Below are positions 46,462 through 58,955 of a stretch of DNA of 64,000 bases, in pieces. Below the pieces are notes generated by a model. It was not told the origin of the DNA, searched no databases, and saw only the letters and a program-made list of their open reading frames with translations. The stretch lies in the NCBI GenBank assembly GCA_030761205.1, contig JAULJL010000004.1, positions 37,606,172 to 37,670,171 on the forward strand, given 5' to 3'. How positions within the stretch are numbered: the stretch's first letter is position 1; each line of letters opens with the position of its first letter. The translations under genes and the position numbers were made by a program. Source of the stretch: Fremontodendron californicum (lineage: Eukaryota; Streptophyta; Magnoliopsida; Malvales; Malvaceae).

Positions 46462-46734
46462 TACCTTTTTAGTTTTTACTAAATGACTAATATAATTTCT
46501 TTACAGAAATAAAACATATTTGACATAAGAAATAAAATAACTATTTCAGTATTCAACAAACAAAACTAATTAAGAGCTTTAATAACAATAATTTTGTTTT
46601 TAGATTTAAAAAGATATAATAAAAATAATGTTTGGTTATTGAAAAATAATCTCTTATAAAAAAAAATTGAGATTTTTAATTTGTTAATATATGGGTTTTT
46701 TTTTTTTTTTTTTGTGTGCCAAGATATGGGTTTT

Positions 46735-46865
46735 ATTAATGAGTGTTCTTATGATATTTTTTAAAATTAGTTAATATATTATTTATAATAATAATATTAT
46801 ATTAAATATAATAATTGATAATTTTATTTATCATTTTTAATAAATTTAATGTAAATATTACTGTA
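46735..46865. repeat. AT-rich foldback family D (copy 1)
   Basis: ATTAATGAGTGTTCTTATG then TTAATATATTATTTATAATAATAATATTATATTAAAT. The second word recurs at 57195-57230 and, inverted, at 51090-51140. Confidence 0.6.
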
Positions 46866-47149
46866 TATAGCAATCTTAAAAATTATCTTTAAAGTAATTG
46901 TTTGTAAAATTATATCTATTATTTTTTTTCATTGAAATGATTGTTGATAAAATAAAGGTGTATGTGAATTAATATTAAATAATAATCCATGAGAACATTA
47001 TCTAATATGGTTTTATTCAATCCTTGTCTTGAAAATATATATTGATCAAGCCCTATTTGGGTGATGGGAGAAAATGTACACAATAAAAACCGATGGTGGT
47101 TAGATACATTGGTGTTATTATTTTTTTTTTTTATAATCGTATTTATAGG

Positions 47150-47585
47150 TATTATATATTTGAATTATTATCTAGTACATTGTTAGTGGATTTTTTTTTT
47201 TTAATTTTACAAGCGTTGTTGACACGCTTCCGTAACATTTCATCTGATTTATTTTTTTTAATCCGACTTTCGTATTTCGTGTTCTATTCGCGTAGATCAT
47301 GTACGTCGAGTTTCGAGTAAATTAAAAATGTTTAACTATTCGTTCCGACGTAAAAAACTTTCGAACGTTAAATATATATTAAAAAAACAGTATTCTCGAT
47401 CGATGTTATGGGTATATCGGATCGATTCGAAAATTCACGTGCACGACGAGTACGATTATATTGTTAAATCTGACAATCAATTTGTAAAAATAAAAATCGT
47501 ATAAAAAATTACGAAAATATATAAATACCATTTGTAAAATTAAAAAAATCCACTTGAGATGTATTAGATAATAATCCTATATATT
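47150..47585. mobile_element. Inverted-repeat element with CpG-rich core
   Basis: The left arm (~47161-47212) reads GAATTATTATCTAGTACAT and later GTGGATTTTTTTTTTTTAA; the right arm (~47532-47577), reverse-complemented, reads GGATTATTATCTAATACAT and GTGGATTTTTTTAATTTTAC. Between them lies sequence dense in CG (TATTCGCGTAG, TACGTCGAG, TCGATCGATG, CACGTGCACGACGAG), unusual for this AT-rich neighbourhood. No transposase. Target duplication not established. Confidence 0.6.
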
Positions 47586-47819
47586 TATGGCCTCTATATA
47601 TTATTTGGTTTAAAAGAACGGTCATGCAGAGATGCAGTACTGGAACCGGGACATCTCGATCGGAGCCTCTCAAATCGCAAAGCCTTTGCTTTTCTGAGTT
47701 CTGGTTATAATTAAGTCGTGACAACTGACAAGAGAGTTTGGTGAGCGGATCACCATCGCTCCGCATATAAAGGTAAACCAACCAAATCAAAACCAAACCC
47801 ATACGATATTTACTAAATC

Positions 47820-48045
47820 AAAACGAAATGTCTTCCCGACACGATTACACAATATTAATACGAAATAAAAAAATAATTAAAAATAAAACATAAATACGAT
47901 ACGAAAAGATAACACGAACACGACACGAATACACGAATGTCTCAAAATTAATTTAATACGAATTATTGACGTATCAAAATTTATATAAATATAAAATATT
48001 TTAGACACAATTATGATACGATAAAAATATACGAATTACCGAGTT
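47820..48045 (-). repeat. 'CGTGT' repeat copy, inverted
   Basis: AACACGAACACGACACGAAT, ATACGAATTATTGACGTATC and AAAATTTATATAAATATAAA match the cluster at 14480-16130 on the minus strand. Confidence 0.7.
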
Positions 48046-48127
48046 TCTCTCACTACGGAACCTAGATTAGTTTTGCATTGCTTTTCTCTAAATGAATTTA
48101 GTATTCACATAAAGAAAAAAACCCATC

Positions 48128-48362
48128 TAGAGATGTCCATAGATACGTCGGACCGGATTCAAGATCGAATAATTTTTTTTTTTCAAAATTCAAAATTCTG
48201 TTTTCTTATTTAAAATATATTAACAATGTTAAAAAAATATTAATATTAATATATTTTTATAATTAAATATAAATAATATTTTTATTATTTAAACAGTAAT
48301 TCGAATTAAACGGATCTGATCGAAATTACTGAAAATATATTCAAACCGGATAAAAAGCTTTT
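48128..48362. repeat. MITE-like repeat, copy 2 of the 21540 family
   Basis: GATGTCCATAGATACGTCGG at one end and ACGGATCTGATCG with CAAACCGGATAAAAAG at the other flank an AT-rich core; opposite orientation to the copy at 21540. Confidence 0.6.
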
Positions 48363-48420
48363 TTTTAGCCATCCATCATAAAAGCTGAATAAGGAAAAAT
48401 ATTGTTATTACCTTTCCGGA

Positions 48421-48430
48421 TAAATATATA
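48421..48430 (+). promoter_or_regulatory. TATA box of the alpha/beta hydrolase gene
   Basis: TAAATATATA lies 89 bp before the ATG and about 30 bp before a plausible start in the CT-rich leader. Confidence 0.6.
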
Positions 48431-48518
48431 GGCCTTTGCCTCCCCTGGTTTCTTTTCCTTTCACGGCTTAGCTTGAAAATTGAAAGGCTAAAGCCATTCT
48501 CTCCACCAGTCAACCACC

Positions 48519-50655
48519 ATGGCACCCTCTTTTCTCAGCTTTGCCTCCTTATACGGCATCTATCTCCGCCGATGCTTTGCCACCTCTGGCCTCGCTTCAA
48601 AAGCCATTGCCATTGACAACGAGACCACCATCCACTTATGGGCTCCAAAGCTTGATAAAAAAGCCCAAGAACAAAAACCGCCTTTGGTTTTGCTTCACGG
48701 GTTCGGTCCCAGCGCTATTTGGCAATGGCGTCGACAGGTCCAGTTCTTTACCCGTTACTTCAATGTCTACGTTCCCGACCTGGTCTTTTTCGGGGATTCC
48801 ACGACAAAGTCCGAGGAAAGGTCCGAGGTTTTCCAGGCTGTTTCGATCGGAAAGTTGATGGAGACGCTTCAAGTTGAGAAGTACCACGTTATAGGGACGA
48901 GCTATGGAGGGTTCGTGGCGTACAACATGGCGAAAATGCATCCGGACAAGGTGGAGAAAGTGGTGATTGCGAGCTCTGGGGTTAACATGAGAAAATCAGA
49001 TAACACGGAATTGCTGAAGAGAGCTAATTTGGAGAACATTGAGGAAGTTATGCTCCCGGAGACGGCTACTCAGTTAAAGACCTTAACTCGTTTGGCTATT
49101 TCCAAGCGTTTAAACATTCCTGATTTTTTCTGGAATGATTTTGTCAACGTAAGTTCTCCTTTTCCTTGTTCTTTTTACCCTTCATATAAAATAGTACTAA
49201 TATATAACAAGTTAAAAATGAATTATTCAACATAAAAAATGGCATCTTTTCAGGGATGCAATAAATCATAAACGTAATGCAATCTTTAATTGATGAATTT
49301 TACTAAATTCATATATGCACATAAAAAATGTGGCCCATTTTAGCTATAATATCAAGGTAATGTAATAAATAGTTCCTTTTCTTTATATATTACAGTTTCC
49401 AGGAAAATTTTCCGAAATCCAAATGCAAATTTCTTCCTTCTTAATTTGTTTCTTCATTAGCTCTCCCTGGATTTAGCTGTTCCTTTTCTGGTTCAAATCT
49501 TAATTCCCTAGGACCTAGAGTTGTTGGCAATTTTGTTTTTTGTTTCTATTTTTATCGGTTTTGTTAAGTGTTAATATCTCTGTGTACTTAAGAAAGCAAA
49601 AGCTGTCATTTTAACTATAGATCAAATGTAACATTTTCTTCCAATAATGTATAGTTAATTTCATGCTATATGCAGCAATTATACTCAGATAACAGAAAGG
49701 AGAAAATGGAACTCCTTAGGGGAGTGACCCTTCTCGCGGGTGATGATCCAGTCAAGCTTGCTCCACTTCAACAGGTACATATACGCCACCATCTATATTA
49801 CTCAAACTCGAGATAAATGTCCGATATGGGTATGTATCAGATACGGATATACTTAATTTTAATTTTTTTTTCTTCATATGTTTGAAAGATCATATTCTCG
49901 TATTCCAAATTTATGTAAATCAAAGATGTTGAATACGAGTATTTTAAAATAAATGAAATGTTCGAATAACATAATCAACTGTCATTTTCACAAATCATCC
50001 TCAAATATATGCATAATTTTCCTGTTCATTTCAATTTTATCAACAGCAACACCTAACATAATTACAATATGAAGTGTTTAATGGGCAAAAGTTGAGTTAA
50101 GTTCTTAATGAAATACTATTTAGCACTAGGGTAATTGACTTAATCGTAGATGCATTTATTCCTTTTAATAACGAGTTGGAATTCACTTTCCTCCGAAAAA
50201 TCAAAAATTAAAAATAAAAAATCAATAAAAACTTGTATTGAGAACAAGATTAAAACTTTACATATCTATATTATAGTTATTTAACTTTCATTGATTGTAG
50301 ATATTTTGCTGCTTAACGTTTAAATATGCCTTTTAATTAGGATGTCCTGTTAGTTTGGGGAGATCAAGACCAGATTTTCCCTTTGAATATGGCTCATGAA
50401 ATCAAGGAGTAAGCACACTACTACACCCTTTATTTGGATTCAATCTCCAAATTTTTCATGATTAATGTATTTTATATTTACAAAGCTGTTACTTAAATGA
50501 TGAAGTTTTTTTTTTTTTTTAATTGGGATTTCAGGCTTCTTGGGAAGAAGACGAGGCTGGAAGTAATACAAAACACAGCTCACTTACCCCAGCTTGAGAA
50601 TCCAGCACAGTTCAACAACATTGTCAAAAACTTCCTATATGGGTCCGCATCTTGA
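48519..50655 (+). CDS. Alpha/beta-hydrolase superfamily protein
   Basis: Four exons: 48519-49148, 49676-49774, 50341-50408, 50535-50655; 305 aa. The fold's landmarks are visible: oxyanion strand L-V-L-L-H-G-F-G-P (~56-64), nucleophile elbow G-T-S128-Y-G, acid D253 in W-G-D-Q-D-Q-I-F-P, and H282 in N-T-A-H-L-P. The likely catalytic triad is therefore Ser128/Asp253/His282. Family members in plants include esterases and lipases of mostly unknown substrate. The first ~30 residues are hydrophobic and could anchor or target the protein, but no clean signal peptidase site is apparent. All introns are GT-AG; the donor of intron 3 is GGA|GTAAGC. Substrate and pathway unknown. Confidence 0.92.
49800..49975 (+). 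repeat. 'GATATGGGTATG' repeat copy in the hydrolase intron 2
   Basis: GTCCGATATGGGTATGTATC, AGATACGGATATACTTAATT and GTTCGAATAACATAATC match the family at 6437 and 55285. It lies wholly within intron 2. Confidence 0.6.
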
Positions 50656-51004
50656 TTATATATATGCTATTATTACTTTAATTGCCTATAAAATGTAAAT
50701 TCCTATGTAATGTTGTTGGAATAATCAAGGAAAGCCTCTAACTCTTAATAGAGTTGTCAATGAATTAAATCGGATTGATTTTGAATAATAAATTTTTTTA
50801 TAATTATAATCGATAATTTGGGAATGAAAAATTATTTATTACCTCAAACAAGGGAAAATAAAGTAGAAATACTAGAAAAGTGGCCCAAAAGATCTTTTCA
50901 AAGATAAAAAAAGAAATAAACGTCTATGACCATCCAATTTTAAATTACCGAATAGACAAGTCATTATTTTTTTTCTTCTAAAAAAAAAATGACTTGTTTA
51001 AAGA

Positions 51005-51180
51005 TTTTATTAATAAGAACTCTAAGATAAAATATTTTTTAAAATTATTAAATATAATAATATCTTCAATTAATTCATTAAAAATTATTAAATTTTATAT
51101 TTAATATAATTTTATTATTATAAATAATATATTAATAATTTTAAAAAATATTTTAAAAGCATTCGTTAATAATTGTTTTT
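51005..51180. mobile_element. AT-rich foldback family D, full-length copy
   Basis: Ends read TTATTAATAAGAACTC and, on the other strand, TTATTAACGAATGCTTTT; each is followed inward by AAAATATTTTTTAAAATTAT. The inner word TTAATATATTATTTATAATA is shared with the copies at 46735 and 57170. About 170 bp, no coding. Confidence 0.65.
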
Positions 51181-51795
51181 TATAAATAATAAGCAATAAA
51201 AGTCCATTTTTTAGTCAAAATGTGGGAAGATATTAGAGACTTTCTGAACAGAGAGAATCAGAGGTAAAAGCAAAGGAAAAAGATGGGGCAGGCAATAGCA
51301 TCAGCAGAAGCAGCAGAGTCCAGTCTAAGCGCGTATATGTATTTTCCCAAGACACCAATTCCACACTTTCTCTGGCAATATAAAAATAACAAATAAAATA
51401 GTATATTCTAGTAATACAAAAAGAAGGGTTTTTTTTTTTGGGTTGAAAATTTTCTATTATATGAAGGTACAGATCTTTCAAACTTTGACTGAGGATAGGG
51501 AGAAAGAGAAGGCAGCCAAAGCCAAAGCCTTTGCAGCTTTCGGCGCTTTTTCTTTCTTTCTTCCTTTGCTTGTTTCTCCATCTCTCTTCTTTCTTGCTTA
51601 CCTCTCCAAAATCTATTCTTTTTAAATTTATATTCACAATTTTCACACTTAAACAAAGTTTCAAACATTTTTTATTACTACTAATAAAATAACATATCCA
51701 TAAAGCTTTTTCCTTTTTAACTCTCTCTCTGTTTGCCTGCCCAAATTGTCCAAATCTAAAGCCAACCCTCACCAGACCCTTCTTCTTGTTATTGG

Positions 51796-52780
51796 GTAAG
51801 TTTCTTTCCTCTTTTTTTCTTTGAATTTTGTTGAAGTTTCAATCTTTTTTCTTTAGATCTTTTGGTTTCTTTTGCTTCAATTTGGAGATCTCTTTGTTGG
51901 TTTTGTGGTGATTACATCAGAAGGATTTTAGCTATGCTCATTTTGTGTTTTGATTGCTTTAGCATTTTGAGTTTTCTTTTTTAACAAGTGTGTGCCTTGA
52001 TTCTACTGATTTCTTACTGTTTCTTTGAAGTGAAAGTTTTCTGGTAAATGAAACGGTAAACAGCTAAGATTTGTAGTTCTTGCTAAGTTGGTGGGTTATG
52101 AAGTGAAGTGAGACGGTAATTTCAGTTTGTTTGATAAAATTGTGCACTTTAGTTTGTATGATTTGATTCTAATCTTTCATGGAAAAGCTGAGGAGGCATG
52201 AGAATTATGCGGTCAAGGAGGGTAGTAAAGTCCAAAACTTCGTAAACATCTGAAGGAGGATATATTGATTGTGTGGGTAGTGGTGAATATAGAAATGGAC
52301 ATTCATGAAATGGTGTATTAATTGTTCTCTACCATGTCGGCATGTTCTTCGATGTCATGCTCTCATTAAGTTTGTAGGTTCACGTGAAGTGACATGGAAT
52401 TTGATTACTGAGTCTGATTTGCAGTCTTACATCTGAGTGGGGAATTTAATCAAATATGATATGCTATAATCTATGTTTCTACTTTTTGGAATGTTTTGCC
52501 AGCTGATCATATGAGTTTGTTCATAACCGGATTTCAGGCCATTTAATCCATGTTTCCGGGACTAGAATTTTCTTATGATTTGTGATTTTGCCTTGCTAGA
52601 AAGTTCCTGAAGTTGATTTAAGTAATTTCTTGATTTCTTACTTAAGGATCTCTTTTAGGAGAGAAGACTGTAATCATTGTAGGCTTAAATACGTTATTGG
52701 CAAATACTGTACGAGGCAAGGGCACTAAGATGCCTTTTGGTGCTTAATTTATGCATCTTCTATGCTGATTACTGTTCTAG
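51796..52780 (+). other. 5' leader intron of the G-alpha gene
   Basis: The donor is ATTGG|GTAAGT and the acceptor is TTCTAG| five bases before the ATG at 52786. A CT-rich leader exon precedes it (~51700-51795). A leader intron is known for Arabidopsis GPA1. Overlapping long frames on the minus strand at 51233-51772 are not gene-like. Confidence 0.7.
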
Positions 52781-52785
52781 AAAAT

Positions 52786-55700
52786 ATGGGCTTACTCTGC
52801 AGCAAGAACCGTCATTACAGTGAAGCAGATGCTGAGGAAAATGCACAGGTGAACACAGTTTACATACATCGTCTATCGCCCTTTTATGGAGTACAACTAG
52901 GTGAACTCTTTGGGTATGGTTTTATTTACATAATATATAGGCTTCAGTTTAATTTCTAGTTTGTACGTTTTCAGGCTGCAGAAATTGAGAGGAGAATTGA
53001 ACAAGAAAGAAAGGCTGAAAAGCATATACAGAAGCTTCTACTACTTGGTGTGTACAACTTAGATTGTGTTCCTTGTTGCCTTATTTGTTTGCAAATAACG
53101 AGTTATGTACTTTCATATTTTGACTGTAATAAATTCTCGTTCTTATATTTGAATGGCTGAAGACATCAATGTGGAATCGTTCATGGTTTCTATTCAGCAC
53201 TAGCCAAATTTTATGGGAATGAAATGAATTATATTAAATGCCACGTGCTTTTTTGTTTGTGTATGGAAAATGTTCATGCTTAGTTAGGGTCCTTGGGGAC
53301 TTGGATATATCAAATACTTTGTTTAATTGTTTGTATTGATGGCTGCATTGCACTATTTTTATTTGTTTTCAATCAAGACTTTGGCAAGTAGTAACACTTG
53401 CATAGAATTTGCAGTAGGTTACTCAGATGGGCATTAGGTGCTTAATATACCTGCTGCTCCTAGCTTAGAGTCAAAGAATGTTTGATCAATTAATTCTTAA
53501 CAATTGAGATAAGCAGTTGAGCACCCTAAACTGTCCCTGCTGATTTGCTGCAATGCTTTTATTTATTTTTCTTGTTCTTTTAATGCTTGTAACTCTCTAC
53601 CCCCATCCCCCCTTCTCTTTTCTGGGTTGCTCCATAAATGATTCAAATATTCTTTGTTTTTAAGGTGCTGGTGAATCTGGGAAGTCAACAATTTTTAAGC
53701 AGGTAAGACAGATTGATTGGCCCTTTATTGAATTTATTTCATATTTGTTGACAATGCTGATACATATATCTTCTTTTTTATTCTACTTGGCTTGTCTGCA
53801 GATAAAGCTTCTGTTTCAAACTGGCTTTGACGAGGCGGAGCTAAAGAGCTATATCTCAGTCATCCATGTCAACATCTATCAGACTATAAAAGTACGCAAA
53901 ACCTGAAAAGGGTGTGTTGGTTATTTCCCTTTAGTATAATATAGATATTGGTGTCAGGTGTCAGTTATCTATGATGAGAAATTTCATTTCTGTTATTAGA
54001 GGTTCTTTATCTATGTTTTTTAATTGTGCTTTACATGGTTCAACAGATACTGTGTGATGGATCAAAGGAATTTGCTCAAAATGATGCTGATTCTTCCAAA
54101 TATGTTTTATCCAGTGAAAATAAGGTTTGAACTCATCTTTTTTCTGCTACACTATATTTTAAAGTTTATTAAATTGCATTATGATTAGTTTCTTTTCTTG
54201 TCTTTTTTTTTTGAATAAATCAGTTTTTGATCCGTGGTCAAGGTATTACATAAGCTTTCTATTCTTTATCAGGTTATTGGAGAGAAACTATCAGAAATTG
54301 GAAGCAGGTTCGATTATCCACCTCTAAATAGAGAACTTGCAGAGGAGATAGAAACTCTCTGGAAAGATTCTGCAATTCAGGTAACTACTGCTTTATCTAT
54401 AAACGATATAAGCTGATTATGCATCGATCCATTCTTAGTTTTGTATCTTTAGTGTTATTTTTTTTTGGGGTGTGGAATTTACTGAATCTGTTGAAATTAG
54501 AAGGTCTTTTGATGGTGCATTTTAGTACTTATTCACTCCGTGTACTTGCAGGAAACCTATGCTCGTGGTAATGAACTTCAAGTTCCAGATTGTACTCATT
54601 ATTTCATGGAAAATTTGCAAAGATTATCTGATGCAAATTATATTCCAACGAAGGTATATAGAATTTGCAATATTTCCTTCTTAAAGAACTTGTAGTGTCA
54701 CGCATACGTCCTGCTCATCAGAACAATTATCATATAATGACATATATATATGCATTAATACCCTCAATAAGATGAGCGTGCATGATACAGAAAACATTGA
54801 GAATGAAAATTTTATATCCCTGTCTGGATCTTTAGTAGCTTATTTAACATGCTACCTGTTGGTGACATTGCATTATAGCTTCTCTTCTAAAGTTATTTCT
54901 CAAAAGTATATAAAGTATTTATTTCAGAATTTCTAACTCTGTCCATCAGCTTCCTAATCTGTTTTCATATTGCAGGAGGATGTTCTATATGCAAGAGTTC
55001 GTACAACTGGTGTTGTAGAAATCCAGTTCAGGTGAATTATATTTAATCTCTTCTTTGCCTGTGCAAATACATTAATGTATGACCTAGGTTAGCCTAATAA
55101 ATGAAACCCGTGTTTTTGCCTTCTAGACATCTGATTTACTTATTTCAGATTTATATACTTATATAGATAAATTCAAATAGGTACTCAATTCGGTGTTCAT
55201 GTTTGACATGATCTTTGCAGATTATAATTTTGGTAAGGTGATTTAAATCAATGGTTGGATCTATGTTGCTTCGACTCTTCATTTTTCTTGAAGTACCCGT
55301 ATCTGACAGTTGTATCCGACGCATATCCAAATATGGGTATGGGGATATGACCTTCCAAGGACCCTCTAAATAGATGGAAAAACTTAGAAAAAATTGAACA
55401 TACCCGTGTCAGACACTCACAACCGAGTCCGAGTAATAGGGTTGGATCATAGATGCAGGATAGGTTCCTGTCTGCTTTTACTTTGGTATATTGATTAGTA
55501 ACTCATGTTGCCTATGACCTCTGCTCTGCAGCCCTGTGGGGGAGAACAAGAAAAGTGGTGAAGTATACAGACTCTTTGATGTGGGAGGCCAGAGAAATGA
55601 GAGAAGGAAATGGATCCATCTTTTTGAAGGAGTTACAGCTGTGATCTTTTGTGCTGCTATTAGCGAGTAAGATCCTTTTTTGCTTTTGCCATCTGTAAAT

Positions 55701-56462
55701 TCCGTTTCGTCTGTATCCCTAACAATACGACTCCTTTTCTATATCAGAGCATGGTGTCAAAATGCAGAAATGTTAACCTGGTAATTGTTGCTGTTTTAGG
55801 TATGATCAAACTCTCTTTGAGGATGAACAGAAGAACCGGATGGTGGAGACAAAAGAACTCTTTGATTGGGTCTTAAAGCAGCCATGCTTCGAGGTTTTCT
55901 TTATGCTATATATGCTCTTTGTGTGTCTAGAAGGTTAAGGATAGCTCATAGCTGGAATGTCTCTTAAATGTAAAAACTTGGTTCTTTTTGTGCAGAAAAC
56001 ATCCTTCATGCTGTTTCTGAACAAATTTGACATATTTGAAAAGAAGGTTCTAAAGGTAAAGGCCAGTAGAATGGTATAAAATTTTAGCATCAGTGTGGTC
56101 TTTTTGACGTTCTACATTATTGTAGGTTCCACTAAATGTATGCGAGTGGTTCAAAGATTACCAACCAGTTTCGACCGGAAAACAAGAGATTGAGCATGCA
56201 TATGAGTAAGCAAATTTATCTTCCCATCCTTGAGAAGAAGGAATTTTCATCCTCTGACCATTTATTATTCTCTTTTCTGTTCAGGTTTGTAAAGAAGAAA
56301 TTCGAGGAGTTGTATTTTCAAAGCACAGCCCCTGATCGGGTGGATCGGGTCTTTAAGATTTACAGAACTACTGCACTTGACCAGAAGCTTGTGAAGAAAA
56401 CTTTCAAGCTCGTGGATGAGACTTTGAGACGGAGAAATCTCTTCGAGGCTGGGTTGTTGTGA
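52786..56462 (+). CDS. GPA1: Heterotrimeric G-protein alpha subunit
   Basis: Thirteen coding exons: 52786-52848, 52975-53047, 53665-53702, 53802-53891, 54047-54124, 54273-54380, 54552-54653, 54976-55031, 55532-55666, 55800-55893, 55996-56055, 56126-56205, 56285-56462; 384 aa, one longer than Arabidopsis GPA1. M-G-L-L-C-S at the N-terminus gives Gly2 for myristoylation and Cys5 for palmitoylation, so the product sits on the inner face of the plasma membrane. P-loop G-A-G-E-S-G-K-S at 46-53, switch I R-T-T-G near 193-196, switch II D-V-G-G-Q223, and N-K-F-D at 288-291 bind GTP; the C-terminus ends L-F-E-A-G-L-L. It partners with the G-beta/gamma dimer and RGS1. Start at 52786 rather than the in-frame ATG 24 bases upstream because the MGLLCS motif must be N-terminal. 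Introns are GT-AG. Confidence 0.97.
55285..55450. repeat. 'GATATGGGTATG' repeat copy in G-alpha intron 8
   Basis: GTACCCGTATCTGACAG, AAATATGGGTATGGGGATATG and CCGTGTCAGACACTCAC, with GAGTCCGAGTAATAGG at the end. Member of the family at 6437 and 49800; it forms a foldback in a coding gene's intron. Confidence 0.65.
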
Positions 56463-56793
56463 TTGCAAGCAACCCATTTTGCAAAGACTGTTCATAATAT
56501 GAAGAATGTGATCAGATTTTGGATGTTTTTAAGGTTGGAGGAAACAGCCAGATGTTGAATGCTGCTGGCATATCATATCTAGTTTCATCACAGGCTAAAG
56601 TTTTGGTTTTCCCATATATTGTTGATCAGTTATCACAAGGTTAAAAGGTAATATTTTTTGGTTCTTTCTTTCTAAAACCCATGATTCTAGAGACTCTGAT
56701 TTGTTCAGAGGAAAACATTCCCCAGAGAATTCGTTTTTCTTGTTTCTTTCTTTCTTGTCTGTTTGTTTGTCTTTAATGGTGGGGATTGGATCA

Positions 56794-56796
<3 letters not shown>

Positions 56797-56836
<40 letters not shown>
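56797..56836. repeat. (AT)n microsatellite
   Basis: A perfect AT run of about 20 units in the 3' flank of the G-alpha gene. Confidence 0.92.
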
Positions 56837-56839
<3 letters not shown>

Positions 56840-57169
56840 GGAACAATGAACATGATAGATTATTCTTTCAATCCTAGTAATACAACACATTGTTTATGAT
56901 AATAATACTAGTAATAATGTTCATAATAATTATTCTTGTCCCACCTTTGTGGGAAATTTAGCTTTAATCTTCCAACCAAAACCTGCTCACCTCTGCATGT
57001 ATTATTCTATTATTAATCTAACTTTAAGCCATACAATGGGTACAACTGAGCCATTATTTCATGGTTAATAATACCCAAAAAAAACTTGAGTTTCCTCCTC
57101 TTACCTGAACATTCAAGTAAACTCTTTAGCCTAGATTATTCCTCAGATTTTTTTAAAATAAAAAAGTTT

Positions 57170-57295
57170 TGTTAATGAGTGTCTTTTTAAAGTTAATTAA
57201 TATATTATTTATAATAATAATATTATATTAAATTTAAAATTTAATAATTTTATTTATTATTTTTAATATATTAATTAAAAATATTAAAAAAATGC
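57170..57295. repeat. AT-rich foldback family D (copy 3)
   Basis: GTTAATGAGTGTCTTTTT then TTAATATATTATTTATAATA, matching the 46735 copy in the same orientation. Confidence 0.6.
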
Positions 57296-58950
57296 TTAGC
57301 AAATTTCAAAATAAAAATACTAAAAAGTACAAATTTATGCGGTGCTGCCACTCATGCCAAAAAATGCGTTTCTTACCTTCAAGTTTGTTCACATTTTCCC
57401 ACTACCATGTCTATGGTGCGGTCCAAGTTCTTTTTCTATTTTGCTTTAATTTTTCAAAAAGAAATTCATTTTTAGTAATAATTCTACTTATTGGAAAGAA
57501 AAGGAAAAAAAAAATTAATGCCATGATTTCATATAAATAATTTTGATAACTCAAATTGTTCGAATTCGAAGATTTCAATAATAAATCGAATTAAATTAGA
57601 ATTTCTTTATTGAATTCAAAAAATTTACGAGTATGAATGTACTGTTTACATTTCCAATCTCCCAATATTATTCAAATTATCTCTTCAAATCAGAGAAATA
57701 TTTTCCCCCTTACGCTAGAACCTAATAGCTGACAGGTGACAGCTACACATATACAATATTCAACATAGTTAATTAATTGATTAGATGGTATAAATTGCAA
57801 AGCTGTTTTAAAATTAAAAGCAAAAGCGACAAATCCTGTTCTACTTCATCCTACTTTCGTGTTCATTGTAACCCAAAAAACCTTGTCTTCTCCAAACCGG
57901 AAAACCATCAACAAGATCCCATAGTGAGAGCGGATAAGGTTTTTGGTGAATTTGGTACTGGCAGTTTTGTCTGTCATAATTTTGAAGAAGATTTGTTTGG
58001 GGATTCGATTGGATTGGGAAGCTTTTATCAAAGTGTCACTGTAAATATTGTTTTTGTCACCAAAGAAGTAAGAAAAAGGGGAATTTTATCCAACTGGCCG
58101 ATAGTCAAATGATAAGATAACTATCGATACGAAGCGCGTGAGCAATATCGCGAGTAATATTACTATAAACCTAATATAAAACCCAAACTAACCTAACGTA
58201 CTTTGACTGCGATCTGTCATCTGTGACGGAGAAAAATAAGACGTGAAGGTGAACTGCTTCTACACGTGGTCCTAATCCTATGGTCTTCAATTTTATAATA
58301 TTAAATTAAACATCTTGGCCCTGTGGGCCCACTTCAGAATCTTCAGAATCCTAGTCGTTGATACGCCGCGACAACAAAGCCCATCGGCCCATTCAAGCCT
58401 CAAGCCGACTACCACAACCAACCTTTCAGCTCTGCTCAACCTACTTTTCATTGTATAATTACTAATGTTTATTTTATGATTTTTTTTTTAAAAAAGAGAA
58501 AAATAAAACTGTTTTCATGCATAGTAAAAGTTATATTGTGGGCATAAAATATTATTTAGCTTTAAGTATTTGTTGAAAAATTTTCAATGGTTTTGCTTAT
58601 TTTTACAATTAAATATTCAATTTCCAATGAAATATATATATATATATCATCTTATAATAAATATATATTTTTTTTGGGTGAAAAATGGGGTAAAAACCCA
58701 ATTAATAAAAGACAAGGTGAGGAAAAACCACACCAACACATCTACAGTGAATTTTTTTTCCATATCAAGAAACATTTATTTATTTATGTATATAAGAAAG
58801 CCAAATGGAGCCAAAGCTAAGCTTTGGCCTTTGAGTCAAGTTTTCTATTTTTTTCCATTAAAAATAATAAATAAATAAAATGGAAGGAAGGAAGGGCCAC
58901 AAATGTGGATAAGGCAAGGCAGGCTTATGAGACAAACCCAAAGAACATCA
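57296..58950. other. Intergenic between G-alpha and the OXS3-like gene
   Basis: No supported gene. A 111-codon frame at 57777-58112 has Phe/Gly-rich text (F-G-E-F-G-T-G-S-F-V) but no family resemblance; it may be chance. The rest is AT-rich with a few mixed patches (58370-58430). Confidence 0.45.
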
Positions 58951-58955
58951 TAAGT

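Noticed and set aside
51233..51772. 179-codon minus-strand frame
   Set aside because: Lys/Arg/Glu-rich because it is the complement of the CT-rich G-alpha promoter and leader.
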